DNA of 64,000 nucleotides, taken from positions 372,001 through 436,000 of the forward strand of contig NZ_JAEPJQ010000001.1 of the NCBI RefSeq assembly GCF_016827605.1, given 5' to 3'. The notes under the pieces are model-generated. The model was not told where the DNA came from, searched no databases, and worked only from the letters and a program-made list of their open reading frames with translations. The translations under genes were made by a program, and so were the position numbers. Of this stretch, positions 17,644-27,864 are shown piece after piece. This DNA is from Hyunsoonleella ulvae. GTDB taxonomy: Bacteria > Bacteroidota > Bacteroidia > Flavobacteriales > Flavobacteriaceae. Every line of letters begins with the position of its first letter. Position 1 is the first letter of the stretch.

Positions 17644-17955
17644 TTACACTTGTGGTGGTTGTAAAACGGAATTCGTGAAGTCTTTTTCTGAACCGCTTAG
17701 GTATAAAACATCTTTTGTGGAAATAAAAGATAATTCTAATTTTAAATCCGGTATATCAAAATGCACAGCACTTACATGGCAGCATTGACAAATACAAAAA
17801 GGCGAACATAAATCTGAATCTTGATGTTGATGGTCTTTGTCCATTCCTTGTGAAATTTCTGTTTGAACCTCATTATCAAGCGTAACATTATCTTCGCAGG
17901 GTGCTAAATTAAGCGCGAAAATATAAATTGATAATATAAAAGCTAAAAATTTCAT
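17644..17955 (-). CDS. DUF6660-like secreted Cys/His metal-binding protein
   Basis: A 103-aa protein with an N-terminal signal segment (about 1-18, MKFLAFILSIYIFALNL), a His/Asp-rich stretch (DKDHQHQDSDLC) and a Cys-rich motif CSPFCICQCCHV (about 50-61). This resembles the small DUF6660-type proteins placed upstream of CzcA in Bacteroidota. It is probably exported to the periplasm and binds metal there. It is first in the CzcA-CzcB-Fur operon. The -7 box ends only 5 bases before the ATG, so translation may be leaderless. Confidence 0.65.
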   Translation of the reverse strand: MKFLAFILSIYIFALNLAPCEDNVTLDNEVQTEISQGMDKDHQHQDSDLCSPFCICQCCHVSAVHFDIPDLKLELSFISTKDVLYLSGSEKDFTNSVLQPPQV

Positions 17956-17960
17956 CGTAG

Positions 17961-17968
17961 CAAAGATA
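17961..17968 (-). promoter_or_regulatory. -7 promoter box of the czc operon
   Basis: On the minus strand TATCTTTG, an exact match to the Bacteroidota TAnnTTTG box. Its edge is 5 bases from the ATG of the first gene, and the candidate operator is 12 bases upstream. Confidence 0.6.
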
Positions 17969-17980
17969 TAAATTATTTAA

Positions 17981-17995
17981 TGCAATGGTATTGCA
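17981..17995. promoter_or_regulatory. candidate Fur-family operator, site 2
   Basis: TGCAATGGTATTGCA, a perfect palindrome with 6-base arms and a 3-base centre. It matches site 1 (11567-11581) as TGCAAYGGWAKTGCA and has the same placement 12-13 bases upstream of the -7 box, covering the -33 region. Confidence 0.65.
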
Positions 17996-18021
17996 AATAA
18001 CGTTAGTATGATTTTTTTATA

Positions 18022-18054
18022 ATAGAAGAGCCTTAAATAACAAGGCTCTTCTAT
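18022..18054. terminator. hairpin downstream of HMA lipoprotein gene
   Basis: A 13-bp perfect stem ATAGAAGAGCCTT / AAGGCTCTTCTAT with a 7-base loop. It separates the end of the copper operon from the start of the czc operon. The flanking U-run is poor on both strands, so it is a likely but not classical terminator. Confidence 0.65.
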
Positions 18055-18102
18055 ATTTATTATTAATAGTCATGGTCTGAATGATCCTCTTCCTTTATCT
18101 CC

Positions 18103-18501
18103 TTATTGATTCATCATCATTTCGTGGTCGTATTGACAACATCCTGGTAGGTTACTGTAAGCATCTTCATCTCCTGAAACTTTTTCTGTATCGTAACCTG
18201 ATGCTGCTATTGCTTTGTGAATTGCCATTGCATCTGTTTTAGCATCATCAAAAGACACATCTATTTTCTTTTTATCGACATCCCATGTTGCATTAGCAAC
18301 ACCTTCAACTTTGTTAGCAGCTTTTTCGATAGTTTTTTTACACATTCCGCAATTACCTCTAACACCAAAAGATATGTCTACCATAGCCATGTCTTTAGAT
18401 ACTTCCGTTTTTGTTTCTGTTGTTTCTTGCTTGGTTTCGTTTTTGCAACTCGTTAAACCTATAGCCATAATTACAGCTACACTTAAAATTACTTTTTTCA
18501 T
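18103..18501 (-). CDS. HMA-domain lipoprotein (periplasmic metallochaperone)
   Basis: A 132-aa protein. A signal peptide ends in the lipobox GLTSC (Cys19). A Thr/Lys-rich spacer is followed by an HMA fold with the metal-binding pair in GNCGMCKK (about 53-60). The C-terminal tail is Cys/His/Met-rich (PGCCQYDHEMMMNQ). It probably carries copper or silver in the periplasm to the CusCBA-type pump. It is last in the copper operon, 35 bases after the adaptor gene, and is followed by a hairpin. Confidence 0.85.
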   Translation of the reverse strand: MKKVILSVAVIMAIGLTSCKNETKQETTETKTEVSKDMAMVDISFGVRGNCGMCKKTIEKAANKVEGVANATWDVDKKKIDVSFDDAKTDAMAIHKAIAASGYDTEKVSGDEDAYSNLPGCCQYDHEMMMNQ

Positions 18502-18536
18502 TGTTAAAAAATTTAATTGTTATTATTTGATTTTTA

Positions 18537-20309
18537 TTATTCTATGACTTGTTTTACTTCTCCACAGGTTAGCATTGCACCACCAAAATATGGATTGATT
18601 ACTTTTTCTTCCCTGCTCAACCAGTACGCACCAATGTTATCGTCTACCATCGGACAAAACTCAACAAAGACTTTTTCATTGATACCAAATGTCTGAATCG
18701 TGCTAATTAAATGTGATGAAAGATGCTTAAAATGATTTCGTTGTGATTCAATATTTGATGCATTTGAAATTGATGTGGCAGATGCTTTTATTTCTTTTTC
18801 TAATGACATCCAATGACCATGAGCCTCTTTATCTTTTAATAGCTTCATATCAACTTTAGATAAATTACCCAGTAGTCTTTTCGATTCAGTTATTACATTA
18901 TTAGATTCATCTTTAAGTAAAGCATCTTTTAATTTGATATAATCATTAAAAACGACTTTCAATTGATTCTGAAAACCCTTGGACACTTTTACCCTCTCAT
19001 TCATATTAGAATGATTCGCGTTATTTGCTGAAGGATTATTTTCCATTCCAAGATGTCCTTCATGACCAGTCATAACTTTACCACCTTCTTTATTCATCAT
19101 TGATTTTTTGCCTTGTAATTGCGCTGCTGCATCAACGGTAAATGTTCCATTTGTTACTATCTCATCGTCAATTTTCAAACCATCTAACACTTCATAATTG
19201 TCGCCAATTTGATTCCCTAATGTAATTTTTCGCATTTCAAAAACAGGTTGAGCAGGGTCTGTTTTTATATAAACAACTGAACGTTCTCCAGTCCATAAAA
19301 CGGCTGTGGATGGAATGGTTAATGCTTGTTCTTTACTTGAAGTCACTCCTTTAATTTTCCCTTCAACAAACATTCCTGGCTTAAAAACGTTCTGTTTATT
19401 ATTAAGTACCGCTCTTAATTTCACAGTTCTTGTTCTTGTATCTAAAACAGGGTCAATAAAATCTACTTTAGCTTTAAATTCTTTATTAGCATAAGTATTG
19501 GTAGTGACTGAAATCTCTTGTCCTTTTTTAAATAAATCGATTTGATTTTCATACACATCAAAATTTGCCCAAACCGTGTTTAGATTAGCTATTTTAAGTA
19601 AAGGTTGACCTTGTTTGATATAATCGCCCTGTTCGACTAATTTCTCAGAAACCGTACCTGAAACCGTTGCATATACCGGAAAATTTTCTTTAACCTTACC
19701 AGAAGTTTCAATTTGATTAATTTGATTTTCAGAGAGCTTCCACAATTTTAATTTGTTGCGCACAGCTTTGTATAAAGCAGGTTGTGATTCTTTTAATGAA
19801 GCTGCTGTAATAAGTTCTTGTTGAGCTGCATATAATTCGGGCGAATAGATAGTTGCCAATAACTGTCCTTTTCTAACTTCCTCGCCTGTAAAACTCACAT
19901 TTAGACGTTCTATTCTTCCTGAAAAATAACTGACTTGAACGGCATTGGCTTCTTCATTCTCTACAATTTTTCCAGATAATTTAACTGTATTATCTTCTAC
20001 TTTACCATTGCCAACTATAGAGGTTTGAATATTTGCCAATGCCATAGCGTTTTCTGTAAGCTTGAATTGGTCTGCTAATAATCCTTCACTTCCATTTGCA
20101 GCAGGAATTAAATCCATACCGCAAATTGGGCAATCTCCAGCTTCTGGTTGCATAATCTGTGGATGCATAGAACACGTCCACATTTGATTGGTTTCTGTTA
20201 CTGCATCATGATTGTGTTCTGTTTCTGTATTTGACGAACCACCAAAAAGGAACCATCCTAATAGAAGTCCCACAGCTAATATTCCTATGTAAATTATATA
20301 TTTTTTCAT
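18537..20309 (-). CDS. cusB: CusB-type RND adaptor with metal-binding and DUF3347 domains
   Basis: A 590-aa adaptor. It has a membrane anchor (about 4-23), a His-containing linker, a heavy-metal-binding ribbon WTCSMHPQIM...CPICGMDL (about 44-66), the membrane-fusion core (about 95-400), a Met/His-rich stretch (MTGHEGHLGMENN, about 417-429) and a C-terminal DUF3347 domain (about 438-585) with FCPMVDDNIGAYWLS and a late Cys. The adaptor passes Cu(I)/Ag(I) to CusA. It sits 3 bases after copA, and the HMA lipoprotein gene follows. Confidence 0.9.
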   Translation of the reverse strand: MKKYIIYIGILAVGLLLGWFLFGGSSNTETEHNHDAVTETNQMWTCSMHPQIMQPEAGDCPICGMDLIPAANGSEGLLADQFKLTENAMALANIQTSIVGNGKVEDNTVKLSGKIVENEEANAVQVSYFSGRIERLNVSFTGEEVRKGQLLATIYSPELYAAQQELITAASLKESQPALYKAVRNKLKLWKLSENQINQIETSGKVKENFPVYATVSGTVSEKLVEQGDYIKQGQPLLKIANLNTVWANFDVYENQIDLFKKGQEISVTTNTYANKEFKAKVDFIDPVLDTRTRTVKLRAVLNNKQNVFKPGMFVEGKIKGVTSSKEQALTIPSTAVLWTGERSVVYIKTDPAQPVFEMRKITLGNQIGDNYEVLDGLKIDDEIVTNGTFTVDAAAQLQGKKSMMNKEGGKVMTGHEGHLGMENNPSANNANHSNMNERVKVSKGFQNQLKVVFNDYIKLKDALLKDESNNVITESKRLLGNLSKVDMKLLKDKEAHGHWMSLEKEIKASATSISNASNIESQRNHFKHLSSHLISTIQTFGINEKVFVEFCPMVDDNIGAYWLSREEKVINPYFGGAMLTCGEVKQVIE

Positions 20310-20312
20310 TTT

Positions 20313-22811
20313 CTATATTTTAATATTTCTTAATCTTAATGCATTCACTATTACTGACACCGAACTAAAACTCATGGCTAACGCTGCAATCATAGGCGAG
20401 AGTAAAATTCCGAAAAACGGAAACAAAACACCTGCTGCAATAGGCACTCCTAATGTGTTATAGATGAGAGCGAAAAACAGATTTTGTTTAATGTTCTTCA
20501 TTACGGCATCACTCAAATGTCGCGCCTTAACAATACCGTGTAAATCTCCTTTTACCAAGGTTATCATGGCACTTTCTATGGCGACATCTGTTCCCGTTCC
20601 CATAGCAACACCTACATCACTTTTAGCAAGTGCTGGTGCATCATTAATACCATCGCCTGCCATAGCAACGACTTTTCCTTTTTCTTGTAGTTCCTCTACT
20701 TCTTTGAGTTTATCCTCAGGCAACATACTTGCTTTAAAATCTGTAAGATTTAATTCTGTTGCTACTGCTTGTGCTGTGTCATGATTATCGCCTGTTAACA
20801 TGATGACTTCAATACCTTTGTCTTGAAGTTCTTTAATGGCTTTGGCGCTAGTTTCCTTAATTTTATCGCCTATTACTACATAACCAGTAACCGTTTTATC
20901 TATTGATAAATAAGAAACTGTTTTACCTTGTTTTTGATAAGCTTTTGCCTCTTCCTCCATTTGCGAGGTTATCTCTGCATTAGTATAATCCATCATCTTA
21001 GGATTTCCTAATGCTATTTTTTTACTATTAATAGTAGCTTCAACACCTTTACCTGTAACTGCGCTAAATGCTTCTGACTTTAAAATTTCAGCATTTTGTT
21101 CTTTTCCATATTTAACGGTAGCTTCTGCTAATGGATGTTCGCTGTTTTTGTTCAACGAAACAATATATTTCAGAATGTCATTTTCACTAAAATCAGTATC
21201 AAAAGACCCTACTGTTTCAACGGTTGGTTTTCCTTCGGTTATTGTTCCTGTTTTATCTACAATTAGCGTAGTAACCTTATCCATTTTTTCAAGTGCTTCA
21301 GCATTTTTAATCAATACACCATTTTGAGCACCTTTACCAACACCAACCATTACTGACATAGGTGTTGCCAATCCCAATGCACAAGGACAAGCTATTATCA
21401 AAACAGCAATAGCATTCACAAACGCAAACACATAAACGGGTTCTGGTCCCCAAATTGCCCAAACCGCAAAAGTTAGTAATGAGATAATGACCACAACAGG
21501 CACAAAATAACCTGATACTTTATCGGCTAAATTTTGAATTGGCGCACGACTTCTACTGGCATTATTAACCATGTGGATGATTTGAGAGAGTAGTGTATCG
21601 CTCCCCACTTTTTCAGCTTGCATTAAAAAAGATTGGTTGCCGTTTATTGTTCCGCTACTTACTTTATCATTTACTGTTTTATTAACAGGAATTGGCTCTC
21701 CTGTAATCATAGATTCGTCAATGGTTGTATCTCCTTCTGTTATCGAGCCATCCACAGGAATCTTATCGCCTGGTTTTACTTTTAGAATATCATTTAATTC
21801 AATAGCATCGATGGTTACTTCAACATCTTCGCCATCTACTATTTTTATAGCTTTATTGGGTGCTAACTTTAATAATTCTTTTACTGCTGAATTGGTTTTA
21901 CTATGCGCACGAGCTTCTAAAAGTTGACCTAAAAGCACCAATGTTAGAATGACGGTTGCTGCTTCAAAATAGACATGTACTGCTCCAGATTCTGTTTTAA
22001 ACTGACTTGGAAAAATATCTGGAAAAAACATACCAAAAACACTAAATAACCAAGCGACGCCTGCACCTATTCCTATGAGTGTAAACATATTAAGATTCCA
22101 TGTTTTTATGCTTTTATAGGCACGCTCAAAAAACATCCACGTCGCATAAAACACAACTGGAATTGATAGGACAAACTGAATCCAATTCCAATATTTTTGT
22201 TCCATTATATCGTATAATGGATTGTTGGAAAACATTTCACTCATTACGATTAAGAATATTGGCAATGTGAACACTACAGCAATCTTAAACTTCTTTAATA
22301 ATTTTTTATAGGTTTTCTCTTCTGCTGAACTATCTGCTTCCATTGGTACTAAATCCATTCCGCATTTAGGACAAGAACCTGCTTCATCTTTAATTATTTC
22401 TGGATGCATGGGGCACGTCCATTGTTCTGATGAAGATGTGGACAAATTTTGTTCTTCAACTAAATCCATTCCGCAGACAGGACAATCGCCTGGTTTATCA
22501 TAGTTTTTATCGCCTTCGCAATGCATAGGACAATAAAAAGTACCTGTTCCTGCTTTTGGTGGCTGTTTTTCCTTTTCTACTTTGTTATGGTGGTGTTCTC
22601 CTAATTTATGAATACTATAATTTCCGCTATCCTTCTCTAAAGCTTCTTGAAGTCTTTCTATGGGAATATGAGATTCCATTTCGATTGTTGCTTCTGCTCT
22701 TTCTAAATCAACTGAAGCCTTTGAAACACCTTCCACTTTTGAAAGTTTTTCTTCTACGTGACTGCGACAACCGTTGCAAGTCATTCCGTGTATGTGATAT
22801 GTATGTTTCAT
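20313..22811 (-). CDS. copA: CopA-type Cu(I)-exporting P-type ATPase
   Basis: An 832-aa P1B-type ATPase. An N-terminal HMA domain has GMTCNGC (9-15). Two metal-binding ribbons follow, YCPMHCEG...CPVCGMDL (about 93-117) and WTCPMHPE...CPKCGMDL (131-154), the same type as in the neighbouring CusB. The core shows TGEP, the copper-type CPC in ACPCALGLATP, DKTGT and GDGINDAP. It exports Cu(I) from the cytosol to the periplasm, where the RND system takes over. Its ATG overlaps the tolC stop by one base. Confidence 0.92.
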   Translation of the reverse strand: MKHTYHIHGMTCNGCRSHVEEKLSKVEGVSKASVDLERAEATIEMESHIPIERLQEALEKDSGNYSIHKLGEHHHNKVEKEKQPPKAGTGTFYCPMHCEGDKNYDKPGDCPVCGMDLVEEQNLSTSSSEQWTCPMHPEIIKDEAGSCPKCGMDLVPMEADSSAEEKTYKKLLKKFKIAVVFTLPIFLIVMSEMFSNNPLYDIMEQKYWNWIQFVLSIPVVFYATWMFFERAYKSIKTWNLNMFTLIGIGAGVAWLFSVFGMFFPDIFPSQFKTESGAVHVYFEAATVILTLVLLGQLLEARAHSKTNSAVKELLKLAPNKAIKIVDGEDVEVTIDAIELNDILKVKPGDKIPVDGSITEGDTTIDESMITGEPIPVNKTVNDKVSSGTINGNQSFLMQAEKVGSDTLLSQIIHMVNNASRSRAPIQNLADKVSGYFVPVVVIISLLTFAVWAIWGPEPVYVFAFVNAIAVLIIACPCALGLATPMSVMVGVGKGAQNGVLIKNAEALEKMDKVTTLIVDKTGTITEGKPTVETVGSFDTDFSENDILKYIVSLNKNSEHPLAEATVKYGKEQNAEILKSEAFSAVTGKGVEATINSKKIALGNPKMMDYTNAEITSQMEEEAKAYQKQGKTVSYLSIDKTVTGYVVIGDKIKETSAKAIKELQDKGIEVIMLTGDNHDTAQAVATELNLTDFKASMLPEDKLKEVEELQEKGKVVAMAGDGINDAPALAKSDVGVAMGTGTDVAIESAMITLVKGDLHGIVKARHLSDAVMKNIKQNLFFALIYNTLGVPIAAGVLFPFFGILLSPMIAALAMSFSSVSVIVNALRLRNIKI

Positions 22812-24031
22812 TATTGCTGTGTTAAATAATTAATAATTGTGGTTTGCACATAGTAAGTTTTAACAGACTCAATTTGATTCATTTGAAACTTCAATTGCAA
22901 TTCTTGTATGTCCAAAACGTCATTAAAATCAATCGTTCCTGTTTCGTAATTTTTAATAAGAATCTCTTCAGCATCTTTAGCTTGCTTTAAGTTCTTCGTT
23001 TGGGTTGCATAACTTATTCTTGCTGAAATCTTATCGTTTACTGCTTTATCCAATAGTATTTCTAATGCATTTGTGCGCTCTTGTTTTTGTGCCAAAATCT
23101 CTTGCTGTTGCAACTCATTTTGTTTGGTTTGGGATTTGTACTTATTATTAAATATGGGAATTGATACTGATACCATTGGCATAATTATATCTTTTCCATT
23201 GTCACTAAAATCCATGTTAGGACGTTCATCAACATTGATATAATCTAAACCGAAACCAATCATTGGACTACTTTCTTTTTGATTCAATAATTCAGATTGC
23301 TCTACCGACTGATAGAGTTTATCGAATTTTAGTAATTCAGGATGTAGAGATAAATTCCCAGAATTGATTTCAAAATCTTCTGAAGGAATTATTAACTCAT
23401 TAATAACAGAAACTTGTACATCCTTATTACGATTTAAAAGCTTATTAAAAGTAGTTTGTTCTGCTAAAAATTGTTGAACCAAAACATCTAACAATTGCTG
23501 CATTTCATTTTGACGCATTTGCAATCGTAATACATCTACAGCTGAAGCTTTGCCAACTTCAACCGATGTTAAAGCCAATGTTTCATAGGTTTTAAGTAGT
23601 TTAATATTCTCACTTAAAACTTCTTGTTTTGCTTTATTAGCGTAAAGATTATAATAGGATTGCGATACCGAAGCCATCAGTTTTCTTTTGGCAATAACAA
23701 TGTCTTCATATTTAGCATCTGCCAAAGCACTCACATAGTTTTCTCTTGCGGTTATGTTCCCAAACCAAGGCAACATTTGTTTTGCTGATACTTTGAAGCG
23801 TTGCGCTCCTGTTCGGGTTTCTGGTTCGCTTACGAAGTAACCCACACCAAATTCGGTATTAGGTAATGTATTTACTTCATTCACTTTTTCGGAAGCAATA
23901 CTATACTGTAATTCAAACTTTTGAATTTCAGGATTGTTATTTAATGCTTCATTAATAAGCGTTTCTAATTCTTGTGCATTAGAAACACTAAAAGCTAATA
24001 AACCTATGAGTGTATAAATTATTCTTTTCAT
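22811..24031 (-). CDS. CusC/TolC-family outer-membrane channel
   Basis: A 406-aa TolC-family protein with a signal peptide (about 1-19, ending SNAQE) and two long coiled-coil repeats typical of the outer-membrane efflux duct. It overlaps the RND pump gene by 4 bases upstream and copA by 1 base downstream, so it is coupled to both. It completes the copper-type CBA exporter, in contrast to the czc operon where this domain is fused to the pump. Confidence 0.9.
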   Translation of the reverse strand: MKRIIYTLIGLLAFSVSNAQELETLINEALNNNPEIQKFELQYSIASEKVNEVNTLPNTEFGVGYFVSEPETRTGAQRFKVSAKQMLPWFGNITARENYVSALADAKYEDIVIAKRKLMASVSQSYYNLYANKAKQEVLSENIKLLKTYETLALTSVEVGKASAVDVLRLQMRQNEMQQLLDVLVQQFLAEQTTFNKLLNRNKDVQVSVINELIIPSEDFEINSGNLSLHPELLKFDKLYQSVEQSELLNQKESSPMIGFGLDYINVDERPNMDFSDNGKDIIMPMVSVSIPIFNNKYKSQTKQNELQQQEILAQKQERTNALEILLDKAVNDKISARISYATQTKNLKQAKDAEEILIKNYETGTIDFNDVLDIQELQLKFQMNQIESVKTYYVQTTIINYLTQQ

Positions 24032-27000
24032 TTGTTTGCTCTTTTCAATTTAAACTCTTCTCTCCAGCTATATAATACCGGTACAATAAAATAAGAGGTA
24101 ATATCTATAACCATTCCGCCAAATATTGGAATTGCCATAGGTATCATAATATCACTTCCTTTTCCTGTGGATGTCAATACTGGTAACAGCGCTAAAATGG
24201 TAGTTACAGTAGTCATCAAACACGGACGAATACGTTTTTCGGCTGCTTGTAAAGCGGAAGCTCTAATGCTCTTTTTATCAGAAGGTTTTTCACGCTCAAA
24301 AGTTTGCGTGAGGTATGTTGCCATAACGACACCATCATCTGTAGCAATACCAAATAATGCTATAAAACCTACCCAAACCGCTACACTTAAATTGATAGTT
24401 TTCATATTGAAAAGGTCTCGCATATTCTCCCCAAACAAACTAAAATTGAAAAACCAATCTTGACCGTACAACCATATCATTATAAAACCACCTGCAAATG
24501 CAACCGTTATTCCTGTAAAAACCATTAGTGACGTAGTAACAGATTTAAACTGGAAATACAGAATCAAGAAAATAATAGCAAGTGCTAATGGTACAACTAC
24601 AGAAAGCGTTTTTTCTGCTCGTAACTGATTTTCATAAGTACCTGTAAATTTATAGCTGATGCCCTTTGGAACAGTTAATTCTCCTGAATCTATTTTCTGT
24701 TGAAATAAAGCTTGCGCATTTTCAACAACATCAACTTCTGCAAACCCATCTAATTTATCAAACAACACATAGCCAACTAAAAAAGTATCTTCACTTTTTA
24801 TGACTTGTGGCCCTTGCTCATACCGAATCGTCGCTAATTCACTTAATGGAATAGGACTTCCTTTTTCAACAGGAATATAGATGCCTTTTATATCTTCTGG
24901 ATTACCTCGTAGCTCTCTAGGGTATCGCACTCTAACAACATAGCGTTCTCTTCCTTCTACGGTTTGAGTAATAGCCATACCGCCAATGGCTACTTTCAGC
25001 ACACTTTGTACATCTTCTATAGATACACCATAACGTGCTATTTTTTCTCTATCAATATCAATAAGTAAATAAGGTTTCCCTACAATTCTATCTGCAAAAA
25101 CAGCTTGCTCTTTTACACCTTCTGCTTGTTTAAGAATGGTTTCTAGCTGCAATCCAAACGCTTCAATTTGTTTTAAATCTTGTCCTTTTACTTTTATTCC
25201 CATTGGTGCACGCATTCCTGTTTGAAGCATGACCAATCTGGTTTCTATCGGTTGTAATTTAGGTGCAGAAGTAACGCCTGGTAATTTGGTAACTCTAACT
25301 ATTTCATTCCAAATATCATCAGGACTATTAATTTCTGGTCGCCAATTACGATAGAATTCGCCATCATTATCTTCGATAAGTTGAGCATGTCTAACTTTTG
25401 TAAAAACAATATTTTCGGAATTATTAGGATTGGCGATAAATGTTCCATCTTTCAACTCAAAAGCACCATCGTCATTTACTTTGTAACGTTGTCTTTTTCC
25501 TTTTGAGTTACGCATGTATTCAGACTTATACTGAATCATGTTTTCGTACATAGATAAAGGCGCAGGATCTAATGCAGATTCTGTTCTACCAGACTTTCCT
25601 ACTACGGTTTCAATTTCTGGAATGGTGGCTACAGCCATATCTAATTGCTGAAGCACACGTTTATTTTCGGCAACACCTGAGTGTGGTAATGAGGTTGGCA
25701 TTAATAGAAAAGAGCCTTCGTTTAAAGATGGCATAAATTCTTTTCCTGTATTGTTCATAATCCATCCTCCAGAAACAACCACAGTTGCTGGAATAATTAA
25801 AAACAAAAGTTTGTTTGCTAAAGCCCAGTTTAAAATCTGTCCATAATAACTTCTAAAAATTGAAAATATTCCTAAAATTCCGAAGCAAATAATAGCTACA
25901 AAAATAAGATTGACTAAAATACTTCTGTCAAAGCCTAGTGGTCTCCAATATTCGGCAAGTAAAAAAATAATGGCAGTACACGAAATAATAATATTTACAA
26001 GATTGCTGTTTTTCTTATTTAGTTTACCCAAGACTCCAAGTAAACTAGTAATACCAAAAGCAATTAAAATAATCCCTAACCAATATCCAGTAACCATAAT
26101 TGCTATTCCAGCAATTATTAAAGCACCATTTATGATGTATTTAAATGACTTTTTAAATGATGTTTTTCTGAATAAATAAGCTGCTAATGGTGGGATTAGA
26201 AATAAGGCAATAACCAAAGATGCTGATAACGCCATCGTTTTGGTAAATGCTAATGGTCTAAACAATTTTCCTTCTGCACCAATCATTGTAAATACAGGAA
26301 CGAAGCTGATAATTGTAGTTAATACCGCAGTTAAAATCGCTCCAGAAACTTCGGCAGTCGCATTATAAACTACTTCATTCGTAGTTAACTCTGTACCATC
26401 TTCTCGTAATCGTAATTTGTCATCATCGAGATGGCGAATCATATTTTCTGCGAGAATGACGCCTACATCTACCATAGTTCCAATTGCAATAGCAATACCA
26501 GAAAGTGCTACAATATTGGCATCTACGTTAAACAGTTTCATGGTAACAAATACCATTAATACGGCGACAGGCAACAATCCAGAAATTAAAATAGAAGCTC
26601 TTAAATTGAAAACCATAACAATAATAACCAAAATGGTAATTAATATTTCTAGTGTCAACGCTTCATTAAGCGTGTCTAATGTTTCTTCAATAAGCTCGGT
26701 ACGATCATAGAAAGGAACAACTGTTAATTGAGATGTTCGTCCATCTGCCAATACCTTTGAAGGTAATCCACCTTTCAGCTCCTCAATTTGCGCCTTTACA
26801 TTATTAATGACTTCCATTGGATTTGCACCATATCGTGCCACTACAACACCACCAACGACTTCCGCACCTTCTTTATCCAATAAACCTCTTCGTGTTGCTG
26901 GACCTAATGATACTTTACCAATGTCTTTAATCTTAATTGAAGTAAAATCCTCTGAAGTAACTACAGCATTTTCAATATCTTCAACAGATTTCACATAACC

Positions 27001-27756
27001 CAAACCACGTACTAAATATTCAGCTTGATTAATTTCTATAGTCTGCGCACCAATATCTTGATTACTACTTTTAACCGCTTTTACAATCTGGTTTAAACTA
27101 ATGTTATATTGACGCATCAGCTCTGGATTGACATCCACCTGATACTCCTGTACATAACCACCAATGGAAGCGACTTCAGAAACACCGCTTGCAGTAGATA
27201 AAGCATATTTCACATAGTAATCTTGAATGCTACGCAGTTCGTGTAAATCCCAACCACCAGTAACATTTCCATTTTCATCTCTACCTTCAAGAGTGTACCA
27301 AAATATTTGTCCCAAACCTGTGGCATCTGGTCCCAATGCAGGATTAACACCTTCTGGTAATAATCCACTTGGTAATGAATTGAGTTTTTCTAGAATACGA
27401 CTGCGACTCCAATAGAATTCTATATCTTCTTCAAAAATGATATAGATACTTGAAAACCCAAACATAGAAGAACTACGAATGGTTTTTACTCCTGGAATAC
27501 CGAGTAAAGAAGTCGTTAATGGATAAGTGATTTGGTCTTCTATATCTTGTGGCGAACGACCATCCCACTTTGTGAATACAATTTGTTGGTTTTCTCCAAT
27601 ATCTGGAATGGCGTCAACCGCTACAGGGTTGCTTGGCAAAAATCCTGTATCCCAATTAAAAGGTGCGTTTACAGTTCCCCATCCTACAAAAAGGACGAGT
27701 AACAGAACTGCTACGAGTTTATTTTCTATTAAAAATTTGATGCTTTTATTTAGCAT
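24028..27756 (-). CDS. cusA: CusA/CzcA-type heavy-metal RND efflux pump
   Basis: A 1242-aa inner-membrane RND transporter. The N-terminus matches CusA: the first helix is followed by an insert and DAIPDIGENQQIV. Two large periplasmic domains and 12 predicted helices follow, with extra hydrophobic sequence after helix 6 (about 540-640) that makes it longer than typical 1050-aa pumps. Methionines such as in PAPLSMYENM and LQTGMRAPMG fit Cu/Ag handling. It lies in the operon HYC_CC_PP - cusA - tolC - copA - cusB - HMA protein. Confidence 0.92.
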   Translation of the reverse strand: MLNKSIKFLIENKLVAVLLLVLFVGWGTVNAPFNWDTGFLPSNPVAVDAIPDIGENQQIVFTKWDGRSPQDIEDQITYPLTTSLLGIPGVKTIRSSSMFGFSSIYIIFEEDIEFYWSRSRILEKLNSLPSGLLPEGVNPALGPDATGLGQIFWYTLEGRDENGNVTGGWDLHELRSIQDYYVKYALSTASGVSEVASIGGYVQEYQVDVNPELMRQYNISLNQIVKAVKSSNQDIGAQTIEINQAEYLVRGLGYVKSVEDIENAVVTSEDFTSIKIKDIGKVSLGPATRRGLLDKEGAEVVGGVVVARYGANPMEVINNVKAQIEELKGGLPSKVLADGRTSQLTVVPFYDRTELIEETLDTLNEALTLEILITILVIIVMVFNLRASILISGLLPVAVLMVFVTMKLFNVDANIVALSGIAIAIGTMVDVGVILAENMIRHLDDDKLRLREDGTELTTNEVVYNATAEVSGAILTAVLTTIISFVPVFTMIGAEGKLFRPLAFTKTMALSASLVIALFLIPPLAAYLFRKTSFKKSFKYIINGALIIAGIAIMVTGYWLGIILIAFGITSLLGVLGKLNKKNSNLVNIIISCTAIIFLLAEYWRPLGFDRSILVNLIFVAIICFGILGIFSIFRSYYGQILNWALANKLLFLIIPATVVVSGGWIMNNTGKEFMPSLNEGSFLLMPTSLPHSGVAENKRVLQQLDMAVATIPEIETVVGKSGRTESALDPAPLSMYENMIQYKSEYMRNSKGKRQRYKVNDDGAFELKDGTFIANPNNSENIVFTKVRHAQLIEDNDGEFYRNWRPEINSPDDIWNEIVRVTKLPGVTSAPKLQPIETRLVMLQTGMRAPMGIKVKGQDLKQIEAFGLQLETILKQAEGVKEQAVFADRIVGKPYLLIDIDREKIARYGVSIEDVQSVLKVAIGGMAITQTVEGRERYVVRVRYPRELRGNPEDIKGIYIPVEKGSPIPLSELATIRYEQGPQVIKSEDTFLVGYVLFDKLDGFAEVDVVENAQALFQQKIDSGELTVPKGISYKFTGTYENQLRAEKTLSVVVPLALAIIFLILYFQFKSVTTSLMVFTGITVAFAGGFIMIWLYGQDWFFNFSLFGENMRDLFNMKTINLSVAVWVGFIALFGIATDDGVVMATYLTQTFEREKPSDKKSIRASALQAAEKRIRPCLMTTVTTILALLPVLTSTGKGSDIMIPMAIPIFGGMVIDITSYFIVPVLYSWREEFKLKRANK

Positions 27757-27816
27757 TGGCTTTGATTATTAAACAGTTAGACATTGGCGTTAGAAAAACA
27801 CCGAATACAGCAAATT

Positions 27817-27842
27817 ATCCTTATGACATAAAGTCATAGGAT
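27817..27842 (-). terminator. imperfect hairpin between HYC_CC_PP gene and cusA
   Basis: ATCC(T)TATGAC / GTCATA GGAT arms with one bulged base and a 5-base loop. It is in the 108-base gap after the HYC_CC_PP stop. No clear U-run follows, so it could reduce rather than stop read-through into cusA. Confidence 0.4.
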
Positions 27843-27864
27843 AAATCAGTCTATTGTTTAAAAA

